Shown: positions 34,520 to 44,557 of the stretch, one piece after another
How the letters are laid out: the number at the start of each line of letters is the position of its first letter
Numbering within the stretch: the stretch's first letter is position 1
From: an uncultured Bacteroidales bacterium
Lineage (GTDB): Bacteria; Bacteroidota; Bacteroidia; Bacteroidales; Bacteroidaceae
Length of the DNA stretch: 64,000 nucleotides
Direction of reading: 5' to 3'
Assembly (NCBI GenBank): GCA_902768605.1
Contig: CACXLY010000002.1
Coordinates: 22,495-86,494, forward strand
Translations under genes and position numbers: made by a program
Notes under the pieces: model-generated
What the model was told of the DNA's origin: nothing
Database searches by the model: none
Seen by the model: only the letters and a program-made list of their open reading frames with translations

Positions 34520-35077
34520 ATGATAGCACAGACTACAACAAAGAGTGAATTTAAGACACTGTTGAAGAGCTTGCTGGATGCTCACGAAAAAGATGTGCGA
34601 GCATTAAAGAAAGAGGTCAGCAAGCTGGAAAAGGAAATCGCCAATCTGAAGAAAATCGAGTCGTTTTCGTCACCTATGGCGAATGGCGTTGAGGACATTT
34701 TGGAGAAGGGTCGCATGGCGCGCGACAGAATGAGCAGTTTCGTGACAACCGGCAAGGCCAAGCCCACAAAGAAGGATTGGGAGGCCATCCTGCGGATGTA
34801 CGAAATCGAGCACCACGACTTCATCTTCTACCTGCTCTCAGGAAGCAAGGGAATGCTGTCCGGACGCGATTTCCTGGTATGCCTCCTCGTCAGGGACGGC
34901 TGGAAGGAATACAGCATACAGATTCTCCTGAACATATCCTCGGAGCGCATCTCCAACGTGTTCCGCAAGATCAATGGCATCCTGTTCGACCAGGATACGA
35001 GCAAGAACCTGGAGAAGAACATCTTGTCCGTCAAGACGGATAAGCGGGTATTCACCTTCCCAAGCTGGCTTCCATAG
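34520..35077 (+). CDS. Coiled-coil protein with HTH-like C-terminus, unknown
   Basis: 185 residues from 34520; the Met at 34460 lies upstream of the promoter. Residues about 22-48 are a strong heptad coiled coil (HEKDVRALKKEVSKLEKEIANLKK). Residues about 115-170 (FLVCLLVRDGWKEYSIQILL followed by NISSERISNVFRKING) read like the LuxR/sigma-type helix-turn-helix at the end of Bacteroidota regulators, with sequence-recognition helix around ISSERISNVFRK. A DNA-binding role is therefore possible, but no family was recognised. It stands alone with its own promoter. Confidence 0.6.
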   Translation: MIAQTTTKSEFKTLLKSLLDAHEKDVRALKKEVSKLEKEIANLKKIESFSSPMANGVEDILEKGRMARDRMSSFVTTGKAKPTKKDWEAILRMYEIEHHDFIFYLLSGSKGMLSGRDFLVCLLVRDGWKEYSIQILLNISSERISNVFRKINGILFDQDTSKNLEKNILSVKTDKRVFTFPSWLP

Positions 35078-35183
35078 GTACATAACGTCTGAGACAGAGC
35101 ACTTTCGCACGGGGTAAAGTACATTTTTAATAAGAAAAGGAAAAATTTTCTGCTTTTCATTTTTCACTTTTCACTTTTTATTG

Positions 35184-35191
35184 TACCTTTG
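35184..35191 (+). promoter_or_regulatory. -7 element for rpsO
   Basis: TACCTTTG, exact TAnnTTTG match. It leaves a 5' leader of about 70 nt before the rpsO ATG, room for the autoregulatory S15-binding structure known in other bacteria, though no fold was verified. Confidence 0.6.
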
Positions 35192-35265
35192 CACCCGCAT
35201 TTGCGAAACAGTGCCGACGAGAGGTGCTGTTCGACAAACAAGTTCAACACATAACAAACATCATT

Positions 35266-35535
35266 ATGTACTTAGATTCAGCTAAGAAAGAAGAGATCTT
35301 TGAGAAGTTCGGCCAGGGCAAACAGGACACTGGTAGTGCCGAGAGCCAAATCGCTCTGTTCACTCACCGCATTGCTCACCTCACCGAGCACATGAAGCAA
35401 AACCGCAAGGACCATAGCACGGAACGTGCCCTCACAGGCCTTGTAGGTAAGCGTCGCGCCCTGCTCAACTACCTGAAGGCCCGCGACATCACCCGTTATC
35501 GTGCCATTGTCAAAGCTCTCGGCCTGCGTAAGTAA
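35266..35535 (+). CDS. rpsO: 30S ribosomal protein S15
   Basis: 89 residues, usual length. Primary 16S rRNA-binding protein. Conserved DTGSAESQIALFTHRIAHLTEH and GLVGKRRALLNYLK are present. The start at 35266 gives the family N-terminus MYLDSAKKEEIFEKFG; the longer frame from 35224 adds non-conserved residues. Followed by an intrinsic terminator. Confidence 0.97.
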   Translation: MYLDSAKKEEIFEKFGQGKQDTGSAESQIALFTHRIAHLTEHMKQNRKDHSTERALTGLVGKRRALLNYLKARDITRYRAIVKALGLRK

Positions 35536-35562
35536 TCTACGCAGCTCCGCTGGAAAAGAAAC

Positions 35563-35605
35563 AAAGGCTGCATTCCCTCAGCGGGCGTGCAGCCTTTCTT
35601 ATTTT
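35563..35605 (+). terminator. rpsO intrinsic terminator
   Basis: Stem AAAGGCTGCA / TGCAGCCTTT with a 15-nt loop, followed by CTTATTTTA. Confidence 0.85.
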
Positions 35606-35620
35606 AGTTATTAACTTTAA

Positions 35621-35705
35621 TATAGGATTGCCTAGGATAACCTAGGATTGCCTGGGACAGCCTAGGAAAAAACCTAGGACCTCCCAGGAAACCCTAAGAA
35701 AGCCT
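35621..35705. repeat. 10-bp periodic CCTAGGATTG array
   Basis: TAGGATTGCC, TAGGATAACC, TAGGATTGCC, TGGGACAGCC and further diverging units at 10-bp spacing, rich in the palindrome CCTAGG. It ends about 20 bp before the YfhO gene. Distinct from the 22-bp arrays. Confidence 0.75.
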
Positions 35706-35727
35706 AAAAAGAACCCCTTCAACAATT

Positions 35728-38331
35728 ATGAATTGGAAAAAGCTTCTACCTGATGTGCTGGCCGTCCTGTTCTTCGTGGCCGTCAGCGTCGTGTATTTCA
35801 TCGGTCCCATCCGCGACGGGCTGGTCCTCTCGGGGCACGACCACACCGGAGGCGTCGGCAGCGGCATCGAGATGGAACAGTACAAAGCCACCCACAATGG
35901 TGAGCGGACACGCTGGACCAATACGCTCTTCTGCGGAATGCCCACCTATCAGATGAGCCCCAGCTACCGCAGTACGGAGACCCTCAGTGCGCTCGAGCGC
36001 GTCTATCAGCTTGGCTTGCCCGGCCTCTCGCCTTATGCAGCATACGTCTTCATGATGCTTCTGGGCTTCTACATCATGCTCAGGGCCTTCGACTTCCGTG
36101 TCTGGATGGCAGCCCTCGGCGCCGTGTTGTGGGCCTTCAGCAGTTACTATTTCATCATCATCCAGGCAGGTCACATCTGGAAGCTCCTGACGTTGAGCTT
36201 CATCCCGCCCACCATCGGCGGCATGGTGCTGTGCTATCGCGGACGCTACTTGCTGGGCATCGTGGTGACCGGCTTCTTCACGGCGATGCAGGTGCTCAGC
36301 AATCACGTCCAGATGAGCTACTACTTCCTCTTCGTCATCGCTCTCATGTCGCTCGCCTTCCTGATTGATGCCATCCGCCAGGGAACGTTCACGAAGTGGC
36401 TGAAGGCAACCCTGTGCTTTGCCGTCGGCGGCATACTCGGCGTCTGCATCAACCTGAGCAACCTCTATCACACATGGGAATACAGCAAGGAGAGCATGCG
36501 TGGCAAGAGCGAGCTCACGCAAAAGACGAAAGACCCGGCTGACCAGACAACCAGCGGCCTGGAGCGTAGCTACATCACGATGTGGTCGTACGGAAAGGGC
36601 GAGACATGGACATTGCTCGTGCCTAACACCAAAGGCGGCGCGAGCCAGGTGCTGGCGGACAACAAGACGGCTATGAAGCACGCCAAGCAGGACTTTGCTC
36701 CCATCTATCGCGCCTTTACGCAGTACTGGGGCGAGCAGCCCGGGACGAGCGGTCCGGTCTATGTCGGCGCCTTCGTCCTCATGCTCTTCTGGCTCGGTTT
36801 CTTCGTCGTAAAGGGACCGATGAAGTGGTGTCTCATCGCAGCTACCGTGCTCAGCATACTGCTCTCATGGGGCAAGAACTTCATGGGCTTCACCGATTTC
36901 TTCCTCGACTACGTGCCGATGTACGACAAGTTCCGTACCGTCGCCAGCATCCTCGTCATAGCGGAATTCACGATACCCCTGCTTGCGATGCTCGCTCTGA
37001 AAGAGGTCGTGACCAACCCCGACTGCCTGCGCGGCAAGGAGGACCACCTCTCGCGCGTACATTATATTACTATTAGCTTTGCCCTCACCGGCGGCGTGGC
37101 CCTGCTCTTCTGGCTCATGCCGGACCTCTTCTTCGGCAACTACATCTCCACTTCCGACCAGATGTACATGCAGCAGTACGTCAATGCAGGTTACATCCCA
37201 CAGGATATGGCCGGGCAGATCTTTGCAAACATGAGCGAGATGCGCAGGTCGATGTTCACGGCGGATGCCTTGAGGAGCTTCATCGTCGTGGCCATCGGCA
37301 CCGTCCTCCTGCTGGCGTATCGCTTCGGAAAACTCAAGGCGACGCCGATGGTGGCAGGCATCATCGTGCTCTGCCTCGTCGATATGTGGGGCATCAACAA
37401 GCGTTACCTCAACGACAGCATGTTCTCGCGTCCGCAGACCAACGAGCAGGCGTTCCCACAGACCGAGGCAGACCGCATCATCTGCCAGGACACAGACACC
37501 TATTATCGTGTGCTGAACCTCAGCGTCAGCACCTTTAACGACAACACCACCTCGTTCTATCATAAGAGCATCGGTGGCTATCACCCCGCCAAGCTTCGCC
37601 GCTACCAGGAGCTCATCGAAGAGCATCTGCAGGGCGAGATGAGCAGAATCAACGTGGCAGTCGTCGAGACGGGCGGACATCTCGATGCTTGCAATGGCGA
37701 CAGTCTCTTCCATGTGCTCAACATGCTCAACACGAAGTACGTCATCCTCGGACTGAAGGACGGCGGCAAGATGCCTGTACAGAATCCCTGGGCACAGGGC
37801 AACGGCTGGTTCGTCGAGCAGGTGGAGTACGTTCCCGATGCTGATGCCGAGATTGCAGCCTTGCACAATGCCGACCTCAGAAAGGTCGCTGTCGTCGATA
37901 AGCAGTTTGAAGGCGTGCTCGGCGAGCAGACCCTCTCTAACTCTCCCTTAAAGGGAGAGGACTCTGGGCAAGAAGCCTCCCCTTTAAGGGGAGGTTTGGA
38001 AGGGTCCGTCAAGCTGACCAGTTACGAGGCCAACCGCCTGTCGTACAAGGTCAGGAGCCAGCAGGGAGGAGTGGTCGTCTTTAGTGAAATCTACTATCCC
38101 GGCTGGACATGCACCATCGACGGCCAGCCGACGGATATAGCACGGGCTAATTATGTGCTTCGCGCCATAAAGGTACCGGCAGGCGAACACGAGGTAATCA
38201 TGACCTTCGACCCACAGACGGTACACGTCACGGAAGCTATTGCATACGGCGCTCTCATAGTACTCGCCTTGATGCTCATCGCCTTGCTCGGCCTCAGCTT
38301 CTACAGGAAGAGGCGGAACGCTGCCAGTTGA
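35728..38331 (+). CDS. YfhO family polytopic membrane protein
   Basis: 867 residues with about 12-14 hydrophobic segments and a large C-terminal extracytoplasmic domain, as in YfhO (GT-C-like fold) proteins. In Firmicutes YfhO glycosylates lipoteichoic acid; Bacteroidota members probably transfer sugars in the envelope, but the substrate is unknown. Conserved stretches: SGHDHTGGVGSGIEM, NTLFCGMPTYQMSP and the final beta domain VVVFSEIYYPGWTCTIDGQP. Residues about 733-761 (TLSNSPLKGEDSGQ to ASPLRGGLEG, DNA 37925-38010) are an in-frame insertion encoded by the palindromic MITE-like element. Confidence 0.85.
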   Translation: MNWKKLLPDVLAVLFFVAVSVVYFIGPIRDGLVLSGHDHTGGVGSGIEMEQYKATHNGERTRWTNTLFCGMPTYQMSPSYRSTETLSALERVYQLGLPGLSPYAAYVFMMLLGFYIMLRAFDFRVWMAALGAVLWAFSSYYFIIIQAGHIWKLLTLSFIPPTIGGMVLCYRGRYLLGIVVTGFFTAMQVLSNHVQMSYYFLFVIALMSLAFLIDAIRQGTFTKWLKATLCFAVGGILGVCINLSNLYHTWEYSKESMRGKSELTQKTKDPADQTTSGLERSYITMWSYGKGETWTLLVPNTKGGASQVLADNKTAMKHAKQDFAPIYRAFTQYWGEQPGTSGPVYVGAFVLMLFWLGFFVVKGPMKWCLIAATVLSILLSWGKNFMGFTDFFLDYVPMYDKFRTVASILVIAEFTIPLLAMLALKEVVTNPDCLRGKEDHLSRVHYITISFALTGGVALLFWLMPDLFFGNYISTSDQMYMQQYVNAGYIPQDMAGQIFANMSEMRRSMFTADALRSFIVVAIGTVLLLAYRFGKLKATPMVAGIIVLCLVDMWGINKRYLNDSMFSRPQTNEQAFPQTEADRIICQDTDTYYRVLNLSVSTFNDNTTSFYHKSIGGYHPAKLRRYQELIEEHLQGEMSRINVAVVETGGHLDACNGDSLFHVLNMLNTKYVILGLKDGGKMPVQNPWAQGNGWFVEQVEYVPDADAEIAALHNADLRKVAVVDKQFEGVLGEQTLSNSPLKGEDSGQEASPLRGGLEGSVKLTSYEANRLSYKVRSQQGGVVVFSEIYYPGWTCTIDGQPTDIARANYVLRAIKVPAGEHEVIMTFDPQTVHVTEAIAYGALIVLALMLIALLGLSFYRKRRNAAS
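37925..38010. mobile_element. MITE-like palindromic element inside YfhO gene
   Basis: ACCCTCTCTAACTCTCCCTT at the left is mirrored by AAGGTTTGG-type sequence AGGTTTGGAAGGGTCC at the right. Each arm contains its own small palindrome (CTCCCTTAAAGGGAG and CTCCCCTTTAAGGGGAG). The rhaB insert at 1387-1470 aligns with this copy. Confidence 0.8.
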
Positions 38332-38342
38332 GTCCTCAACTT

Positions 38343-38480
38343 AGGCGTGTCTAATCGGCCAACTTGAAGTGTCTAATTCGCCAACTTGACGTGTCTAATT
38401 CGTCAACTTGAAATGTCTAATCGGCCAACTTGAAGTGTCTAATTCGCCAACTTGACGTGTCTAAATGGCCAACTTGACGT
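38343..38480. repeat. 22-bp tandem array, GTGTCTAATTCGCC family
   Basis: Six units with GTGTCTAA (or ATGTCTAA) at 38347, 38369, 38391, 38413 and onward, exactly 22 bp apart. Related to the array at 27268. Confidence 0.9.
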
Positions 38481-38540
38481 GTTGAGTCTTCTGCGGAGAC
38501 GTGTTCTATTATGAAATTTTGTCAGTCATGACAGATAATT

Positions 38541-38574
38541 GTGCGTGTCAACTCGGTTTGGCACGCACTTTGTA
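38541..38574 (+). promoter_or_regulatory. Candidate sigma-54-like promoter within an inverted repeat, groES
   Basis: TTGGCACGCACTTTGTA (38558-38574) matches the sigma-54 consensus TTGGCACG-N4-TTGCW except GT for GC at -12; the GG-to-GT spacing is exact. The -24 half overlaps an imperfect inverted repeat GTGCGTGTC / GGCACGCAC (38541-38569). No TAnnTTTG element or CIRCE operator was seen upstream of groES. Confidence 0.35.
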
Positions 38575-38617
38575 TGTAAGTATGTGGAATGTTTAACCAA
38601 TTAATACAATAAGACAA

Positions 38618-38890
38618 ATGAACGTAAAACCATTGGCAGACCGCGTGCTTATTGAGCCCGCACCTGCAGAGACAAAGACAGTAGGCGGCATCATCATCCC
38701 CGATACCGCAAAGGAGAAACCGCTGAAAGGCACCATCGTTGCCGTTGGCAATGGCACGAAGGACGAGGAGATGGTCCTCAAGGAAGGCGACCAAGTACTC
38801 TATGGAAAGTATGCCGGCACAGAACTCGAAGTGGAGGGAAAGAAGTACCTTATCATGCGTCAGAGCGACGTCGTGGCAATCCTCTCATAA
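38618..38890 (+). CDS. groES: GroES co-chaperonin
   Basis: 90 residues. Heptameric lid for GroEL. Family stretches: [21 protein letters not shown] with the mobile loop [13 protein letters not shown], and [30 protein letters not shown]. Followed 40 bp later by groEL across a short TAAATGGTAAATG repeat. Confidence 0.97.
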   Translation: MNVKPLADRVLIEPAPAETKTVGGIIIPDTAKEKPLKGTIVAVGNGTKDEEMVLKEGDQVLYGKYAGTELEVEGKKYLIMRQSDVVAILS

Positions 38891-38915
38891 TTAATGGTAA
38901 ATGGTAAATGATTAA

Positions 38916-40562
<1,647 letters not shown>

Positions 40563-40607
40563 AAGACAGTCTTGCCAAGGACCTCTCCAAGAGAGAGAAA
40601 AACGATA

Positions 40608-40650
40608 AAGAGCCGTCTCGTCCGGAAGGATGAGACGGCTCTTTTATTAT
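40608..40650 (+). terminator. groEL intrinsic terminator
   Basis: 12-bp stem AAGAGCCGTCTC / GAGACGGCTCTT followed by TTATTAT. Confidence 0.88.
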
Positions 40651-40731
40651 ATAATGTGCAACAAATAGCGTCTTTAACAAAAAAACTCTGCAAATCATTT
40701 GGCAGTTTGTATAATAATTAATATCTTTGCG

Positions 40732-40739
40732 ACCAAATA
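40732..40739 (+). promoter_or_regulatory. -7 element for InlB-repeat protein gene
   Basis: TATCTTTG with a TTTG -33 element at 40706-40709, 22 bp upstream. Confidence 0.65.
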
Positions 40740-40776
40740 AACTATCTTAATCTATTAATTCATAAACTAAATCACT

Positions 40777-42465
40777 ATGAAAAAAATCTTCTCAATGATT
40801 ACTCTGTTTATGCTTTGCCTGTACGGTATGGCAGCTGGGACAGAGAACACTATGAACGAAAAATACCGCATCGAAGCATGGGGTGAAGCTGGTAAGGCAG
40901 GTGAAACTGCCCAGTTGTTCTTGTACATGACAAACGACCTTCCTATCGGAACATGGAACTGTACGCTTGTTCTGCCCGAAGGTGTTACTTTCGAGAGTGC
41001 TGCTCTTGTTGACGGCGAAGACGGCCGTTATCCTGAAGGTTACAATGCAGTGTTCACGCAGAACGCTAATGATGCAGGTAATGAAGTCGTTTTCTCCTGT
41101 TCCGGTGCTGAAGGCATTGGCATCACGGGCAAGGAGGGTGCTGTGGCAGTCGTTACGGTAAACATTGCCAGCACGGTTTTGCCTGGTGACTACACCGTGA
41201 CCGTCAAGGACATTATGCTCATCGAACCCAATGATGGCGTGCACAAGTATCAGGGCCAGAAGGATTTCACCTGGACGATTACTGAAGCCACTCCTGTTGC
41301 TCAGGGCACCATCCACTTTGACCTCAACGGCGGCGAAGGCCAGTATGCCGACATCACTCTCGACGTTGACACAGAGGTGACTGCACCCGAGGATCCCGTC
41401 AGGGAAGGCTACACGTTCACGGGTTGGGAGCCTGCAATTCCCGCCACGATGCCCGAGGGCGAAATGACCTGCGTGGCTCAGTGGGCAATTAATGCTTATA
41501 CCCTCACCTACTTGTTTGATCCCGAAAATGGTCTCGTATTATACAGCGAAACTCTGAATTTTGAATCACCTATCGTCGCTCCTGAAGACCCCGAACGCGA
41601 AGGCTATACCTTCACCGGTTGGGCTCTGGAAGACGGTGCTCCTGTGCCTGAGACAATGCCTGCACACGACCTGACGGTTATCGCTCAGTGGCAAATCAAC
41701 CAGTACACCATCACCTTCACGACTGGCTTCGAAGACGTAGTGGTTGACCCCATCACTCAGGACTATGGCACGCCCGTCACGGCTCCTGAAGATCCCGTTA
41801 AGGAAGGCTATAAGTTCCTGGGCTGGGAGCCCGCAGTTCCCGAGACGATGCCTGCAGAGAACGTAGAGTGTGTGGCTCAGTGGGAAGCCCTCGTGGAATA
41901 CTTCACTCCCACGCAGCAGTACACTCTGTTCAGCTGTGACCAGGCCATTAACCTCGAAGGCATTGAGGAGGTGAAGGCTTACATTGCTACCGGCTTCAAC
42001 AAGGCTATCAACTACGCTATCCTCGAGCAGGTTGAGAGGATTCCTGTTGGCGTAGGCGTTCTGCTCGTTGCAGAACCGGGTCAGACCTACACGTTGCCTT
42101 ACCACAACTTCAACGAGATGCCTGTCTATGATAACAATCTCTTCGTAGGTGTTCTCGAGGATACTACTGTATTCCCAAGCGAGGACGGCGGCATCTACAA
42201 TTATGTATTGGGCGAAGGCAGCAACTTTGTTGCCGTAGCTTCTGCTGAGGGCGTCCAGATTCCTGCCAAGTCTGCTTACCTGAAGATGACGTTCGACGGC
42301 GAGGCTCCTGCACAGTTCAACTTCGGCTTTGACATCACCGACGGCATCACAAGCGTGAAGATGAATGCCAACGACGGCGTTATCTACGACCTGCAAGGCC
42401 GCCGCGTAAGCCAGCCTGCAAAGGGCATCTACATTGTCAATGGCAAGAAGGTTGCCGTTAAGTAA
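40777..42465 (+). CDS. Secreted protein with cohesin-like domain, three InlB B-repeats and type IX tail
   Basis: 562 residues. A signal peptide (1-20) is followed by a cohesin-like beta domain (about 28-168: IGTWNCTLVLPEGVTFE, VVTVNIASTVLPGDYTVTV). Three InlB B-type repeats follow at about 178-236, 239-305 and 310-369, each with APEDP-REGYTFTGW and a closing VAQW. An unassigned region (371-530) precedes a sorting tail YDLQGRRVSQPAKGIYIVNGKK ending in VAVK. Probably exported by the type IX system encoded 3 kb away and held at the surface (inference). The role is likely adhesion or scaffolding; no catalytic motif was seen. Confidence 0.8.
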   Translation: MKKIFSMITLFMLCLYGMAAGTENTMNEKYRIEAWGEAGKAGETAQLFLYMTNDLPIGTWNCTLVLPEGVTFESAALVDGEDGRYPEGYNAVFTQNANDAGNEVVFSCSGAEGIGITGKEGAVAVVTVNIASTVLPGDYTVTVKDIMLIEPNDGVHKYQGQKDFTWTITEATPVAQGTIHFDLNGGEGQYADITLDVDTEVTAPEDPVREGYTFTGWEPAIPATMPEGEMTCVAQWAINAYTLTYLFDPENGLVLYSETLNFESPIVAPEDPEREGYTFTGWALEDGAPVPETMPAHDLTVIAQWQINQYTITFTTGFEDVVVDPITQDYGTPVTAPEDPVKEGYKFLGWEPAVPETMPAENVECVAQWEALVEYFTPTQQYTLFSCDQAINLEGIEEVKAYIATGFNKAINYAILEQVERIPVGVGVLLVAEPGQTYTLPYHNFNEMPVYDNNLFVGVLEDTTVFPSEDGGIYNYVLGEGSNFVAVASAEGVQIPAKSAYLKMTFDGEAPAQFNFGFDITDGITSVKMNANDGVIYDLQGRRVSQPAKGIYIVNGKKVAVK

Positions 42466-42512
42466 GAGGCACGGCGCTTAGGCTCATTGTCCGAGCTTAA
42501 ACGAATGAAAAT

Positions 42513-42545
42513 GAGGAATGCGATGCGTCGCATTCCTCTTTTTAT
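42513..42545 (+). terminator. Terminator of InlB-repeat protein gene
   Basis: Stem GAGGAATGCGA / TCGCATTCCTC with a 4-nt loop, followed by TTTTTATTATT. Confidence 0.88.
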
Positions 42546-42565
42546 TATTATTGCTGTCCGTTTAA

Positions 42566-43108
42566 AAGCACCGAACCAAAGGTCGACGATAGTCAAGGTG
42601 CGAAAGACCACAGACGGGGGTTTTAACACCCGGTAATAATGCATTGAAAGGGAAAGTCCTGAAAGGACGACAGACTACAGACGGGGGTGAAACCCCCGGT
42701 AATGGTGCGATAAAAGGGAAAGTCCTGAAAGGACGACAGACTACAGACGGGGGTGTTACCCCCCGGTAATGTTGCAACGAAAGAGAAAGCCCTGAACCAA
42801 AGGTCGACGATAGTCAAGGGGCGACAGAGACATAAGCGAGTTGTTATTAAACATGTTACATATTCTGTCGCCCCTTCGGGGCTTATTATTGTCAGGCTAA
42901 CCTGTCCCGGGGGTTAACACCCCCGTCTGTGTTCTTTCGCACCTTGACTATCGTCGACCTTTGGTTCGGTGCTTTTCCCCGGACAGCAATAGTTTAATTA
43001 CAACTTGCTTATGGCTCTGTCGTCCTTTCAGGACTTTCCCTTTCATCGCGCTATTACCGGGGGTTTACACCCCCGTCTGTAGTCTGTCGTCTCTTCGAGA
43101 CTTTAGTC
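42566..43108. repeat. Composite hairpin repeat block with loop-swapped modules
   Basis: Same building blocks as 6125-6667: hairpins GTCCTGAAAGGAC and GTCTCTTCGAGAC alternating with ACGGGGGTG...CCCCCGG. Three hairpins have their loop replaced by the word GAACCAAAGGTCGACGATAG (followed by TCAA): near 42572, 42793 and, inverted, 42943. 42760-42990 is otherwise almost identical to 6210-6405. Open frames here are repeat artefacts. Confidence 0.85.
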
Positions 43109-43110
43109 AG

Positions 43111-43365
43111 CCACAGCAAGGGACTGCCGACGCCACAGCAAGAGACCCCCTAACCCCTTTTAGGGGGAATTCGACGCGCCGCAGAAAGACCCCCTAACCC
43201 CCTTTAGGGGGAATTTTACGCCACAGCAAGGAGTTGCCAACGCTACAGCAAGGAACTCCCAACGCCACAGCAAGGAACTTCCGACGCCACAGCAAGGAAC
43301 AGCCTTTCCCACAGCAAGGAACAGCCGACGCCACAGCAAGGAGGCTCCGACGCCACGTGAGGGGG
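43111..43365. repeat. 22-bp CACAGCAAGG array interrupted by GC-rich palindromes
   Basis: CACAGCAAG at 43112 and 43134, then two palindromic half-elements (ACCCCCTAACCCC...TAGGGGG) at about 43143-43210. The array then resumes at 43222 with units every 22 bp to about 43350, ending in a CACGTGAGG variant. One repeat family appears to have inserted into another. Confidence 0.85.
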
Positions 43366-43383
43366 CCGGCGGCCTATATGCAG

Positions 43384-43417
43384 AGAGGGCATGCCGGGAT
43401 ATCCCGACATGCCCTCT
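43384..43417. terminator. Long palindrome after porN
   Basis: AGAGGGCATGCCGGGATATC and its mirror TATCCCGACATGCCCTCT form a near-perfect stem of about 16 bp with no loop to speak of. It lies 25 bp downstream of the porN stop. There is no T run, so termination is plausible but not certain. Confidence 0.55.
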
Positions 43418-43441
43418 GCTGCGTGTTATGCCTTTCTTCGA

Positions 43442-44524
43442 TTATCGTCTCTGTCGGCGTGCGCTGACGCGGGGTGAGCTGCTGGCTGCAGGCTCGCTCT
43501 TCTCCTTCTTGTTGGCCGCGCTGCTTGCCGTGCTTTCGGTGCTCTTGGGCTTTGCGCTCTTCTTGCCGAACAGCAGGCCTCTCATCGGCTTCTTCTCCGT
43601 GGCTTCTATCTCGGCGTCGACGCTGTCCTTCTTCGTCGTGTCGGGGAGGAAGCCGCTGCCCCATACGTTCTTCTTGAAGTCGTCTATCTGCTTCTCGATG
43701 CGCTTCTGCTCAGCCACCATGTCGCTGTCCGTCTCGCAGTAGTTGTGCAACATCTTTCCCTGCATGTTGTTCGTCTTGTAGATCTTGCCGTCGTAGCGAT
43801 TCATGGCGAAATAGTCGTCGGCACTCATGTTGGTGACATTGTTGAGGTCGCTGGGCATCATAGGCAGCTTGGCGAGCCATGGCGCCACGTCGTCGTACTT
43901 GACCCAGAAGAGGGGATAGGGCGTCGCGTCGCTGCTGAACTCGTCCGCCCCGCGCATGAGGACGGGGCATAGTGCTGTCACCTTGGTCGAGAACGTACCG
44001 GTGCGCTGGTCCATATAGATGCTCTCCTTGAGGTAGTAGCGTGTGGCTTCGGCGCTCGGCACGTCGCTGTCGGCCACGGTCAGCTTGCCGCCCTGCTCTT
44101 CGTAATAGATGCCGTAGCGTTCCAACATGTCTTTCACGGGGAGTTTGTCCTTTTCGTCGAACGACTCGTTGCCGTCGAGCTTGTAGGTGTATGCGTTGAC
44201 GCGCCCCGTCAGGATGAGTCGGAAGAGGTAGGTGAAGAGGTTCACCTGCTTGCCCATCGGCTCTACGGGATAGTACATCGGCGCATTCTTGTCCTTCGTC
44301 AGGTCGAGCTGTCGGTAGATGTCACGCTTCCAGACCACGTCGTCGGGCATGGCCGCCGTGGTGGGGAACATGAGCGCTGCGCGGTCGGTGGCAGAGGACT
44401 TGCCTGCCTGCCCGGCTGCCTGGCCGGGGGCATCCTGCTTGGGGACGCGGGTCTTTGTCGGCTGAGCAATAGCGGTACCTGCAAGTAGGAGCGTGACCGT
44501 GATGAGAGAAAGTATTCGCTTCAT
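43442..44524 (-). CDS. porN: Type IX secretion protein PorN/GldN
   Basis: 360 residues with a signal peptide (1-20). Periplasmic partner of PorK in the ring under the outer membrane. Family stretches: DDVVWKRDIYRQLDLTKDKNAPMYYPVEP, GRVNAYTYKLDGNESF and ATPYPLFWVKYDDVAPWL. The C-terminal 70 residues are Ser/Ala/Lys-rich and low complexity. Last gene of porPKLMN. Confidence 0.93.
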   Translation of the reverse strand: MKRILSLITVTLLLAGTAIAQPTKTRVPKQDAPGQAAGQAGKSSATDRAALMFPTTAAMPDDVVWKRDIYRQLDLTKDKNAPMYYPVEPMGKQVNLFTYLFRLILTGRVNAYTYKLDGNESFDEKDKLPVKDMLERYGIYYEEQGGKLTVADSDVPSAEATRYYLKESIYMDQRTGTFSTKVTALCPVLMRGADEFSSDATPYPLFWVKYDDVAPWLAKLPMMPSDLNNVTNMSADDYFAMNRYDGKIYKTNNMQGKMLHNYCETDSDMVAEQKRIEKQIDDFKKNVWGSGFLPDTTKKDSVDAEIEATEKKPMRGLLFGKKSAKPKSTESTASSAANKKEKSEPAASSSPRVSARRQRR

Positions 44525-44557
44525 AGAATTATGTATTCTTGGTTCTTGATTGCTAAA

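Noticed and set aside
42961..43467. Short open frames in the 42.5-43.4 kb gap
   Set aside because: They translate hairpin and 22-bp repeats; composition and frame change with each unit.
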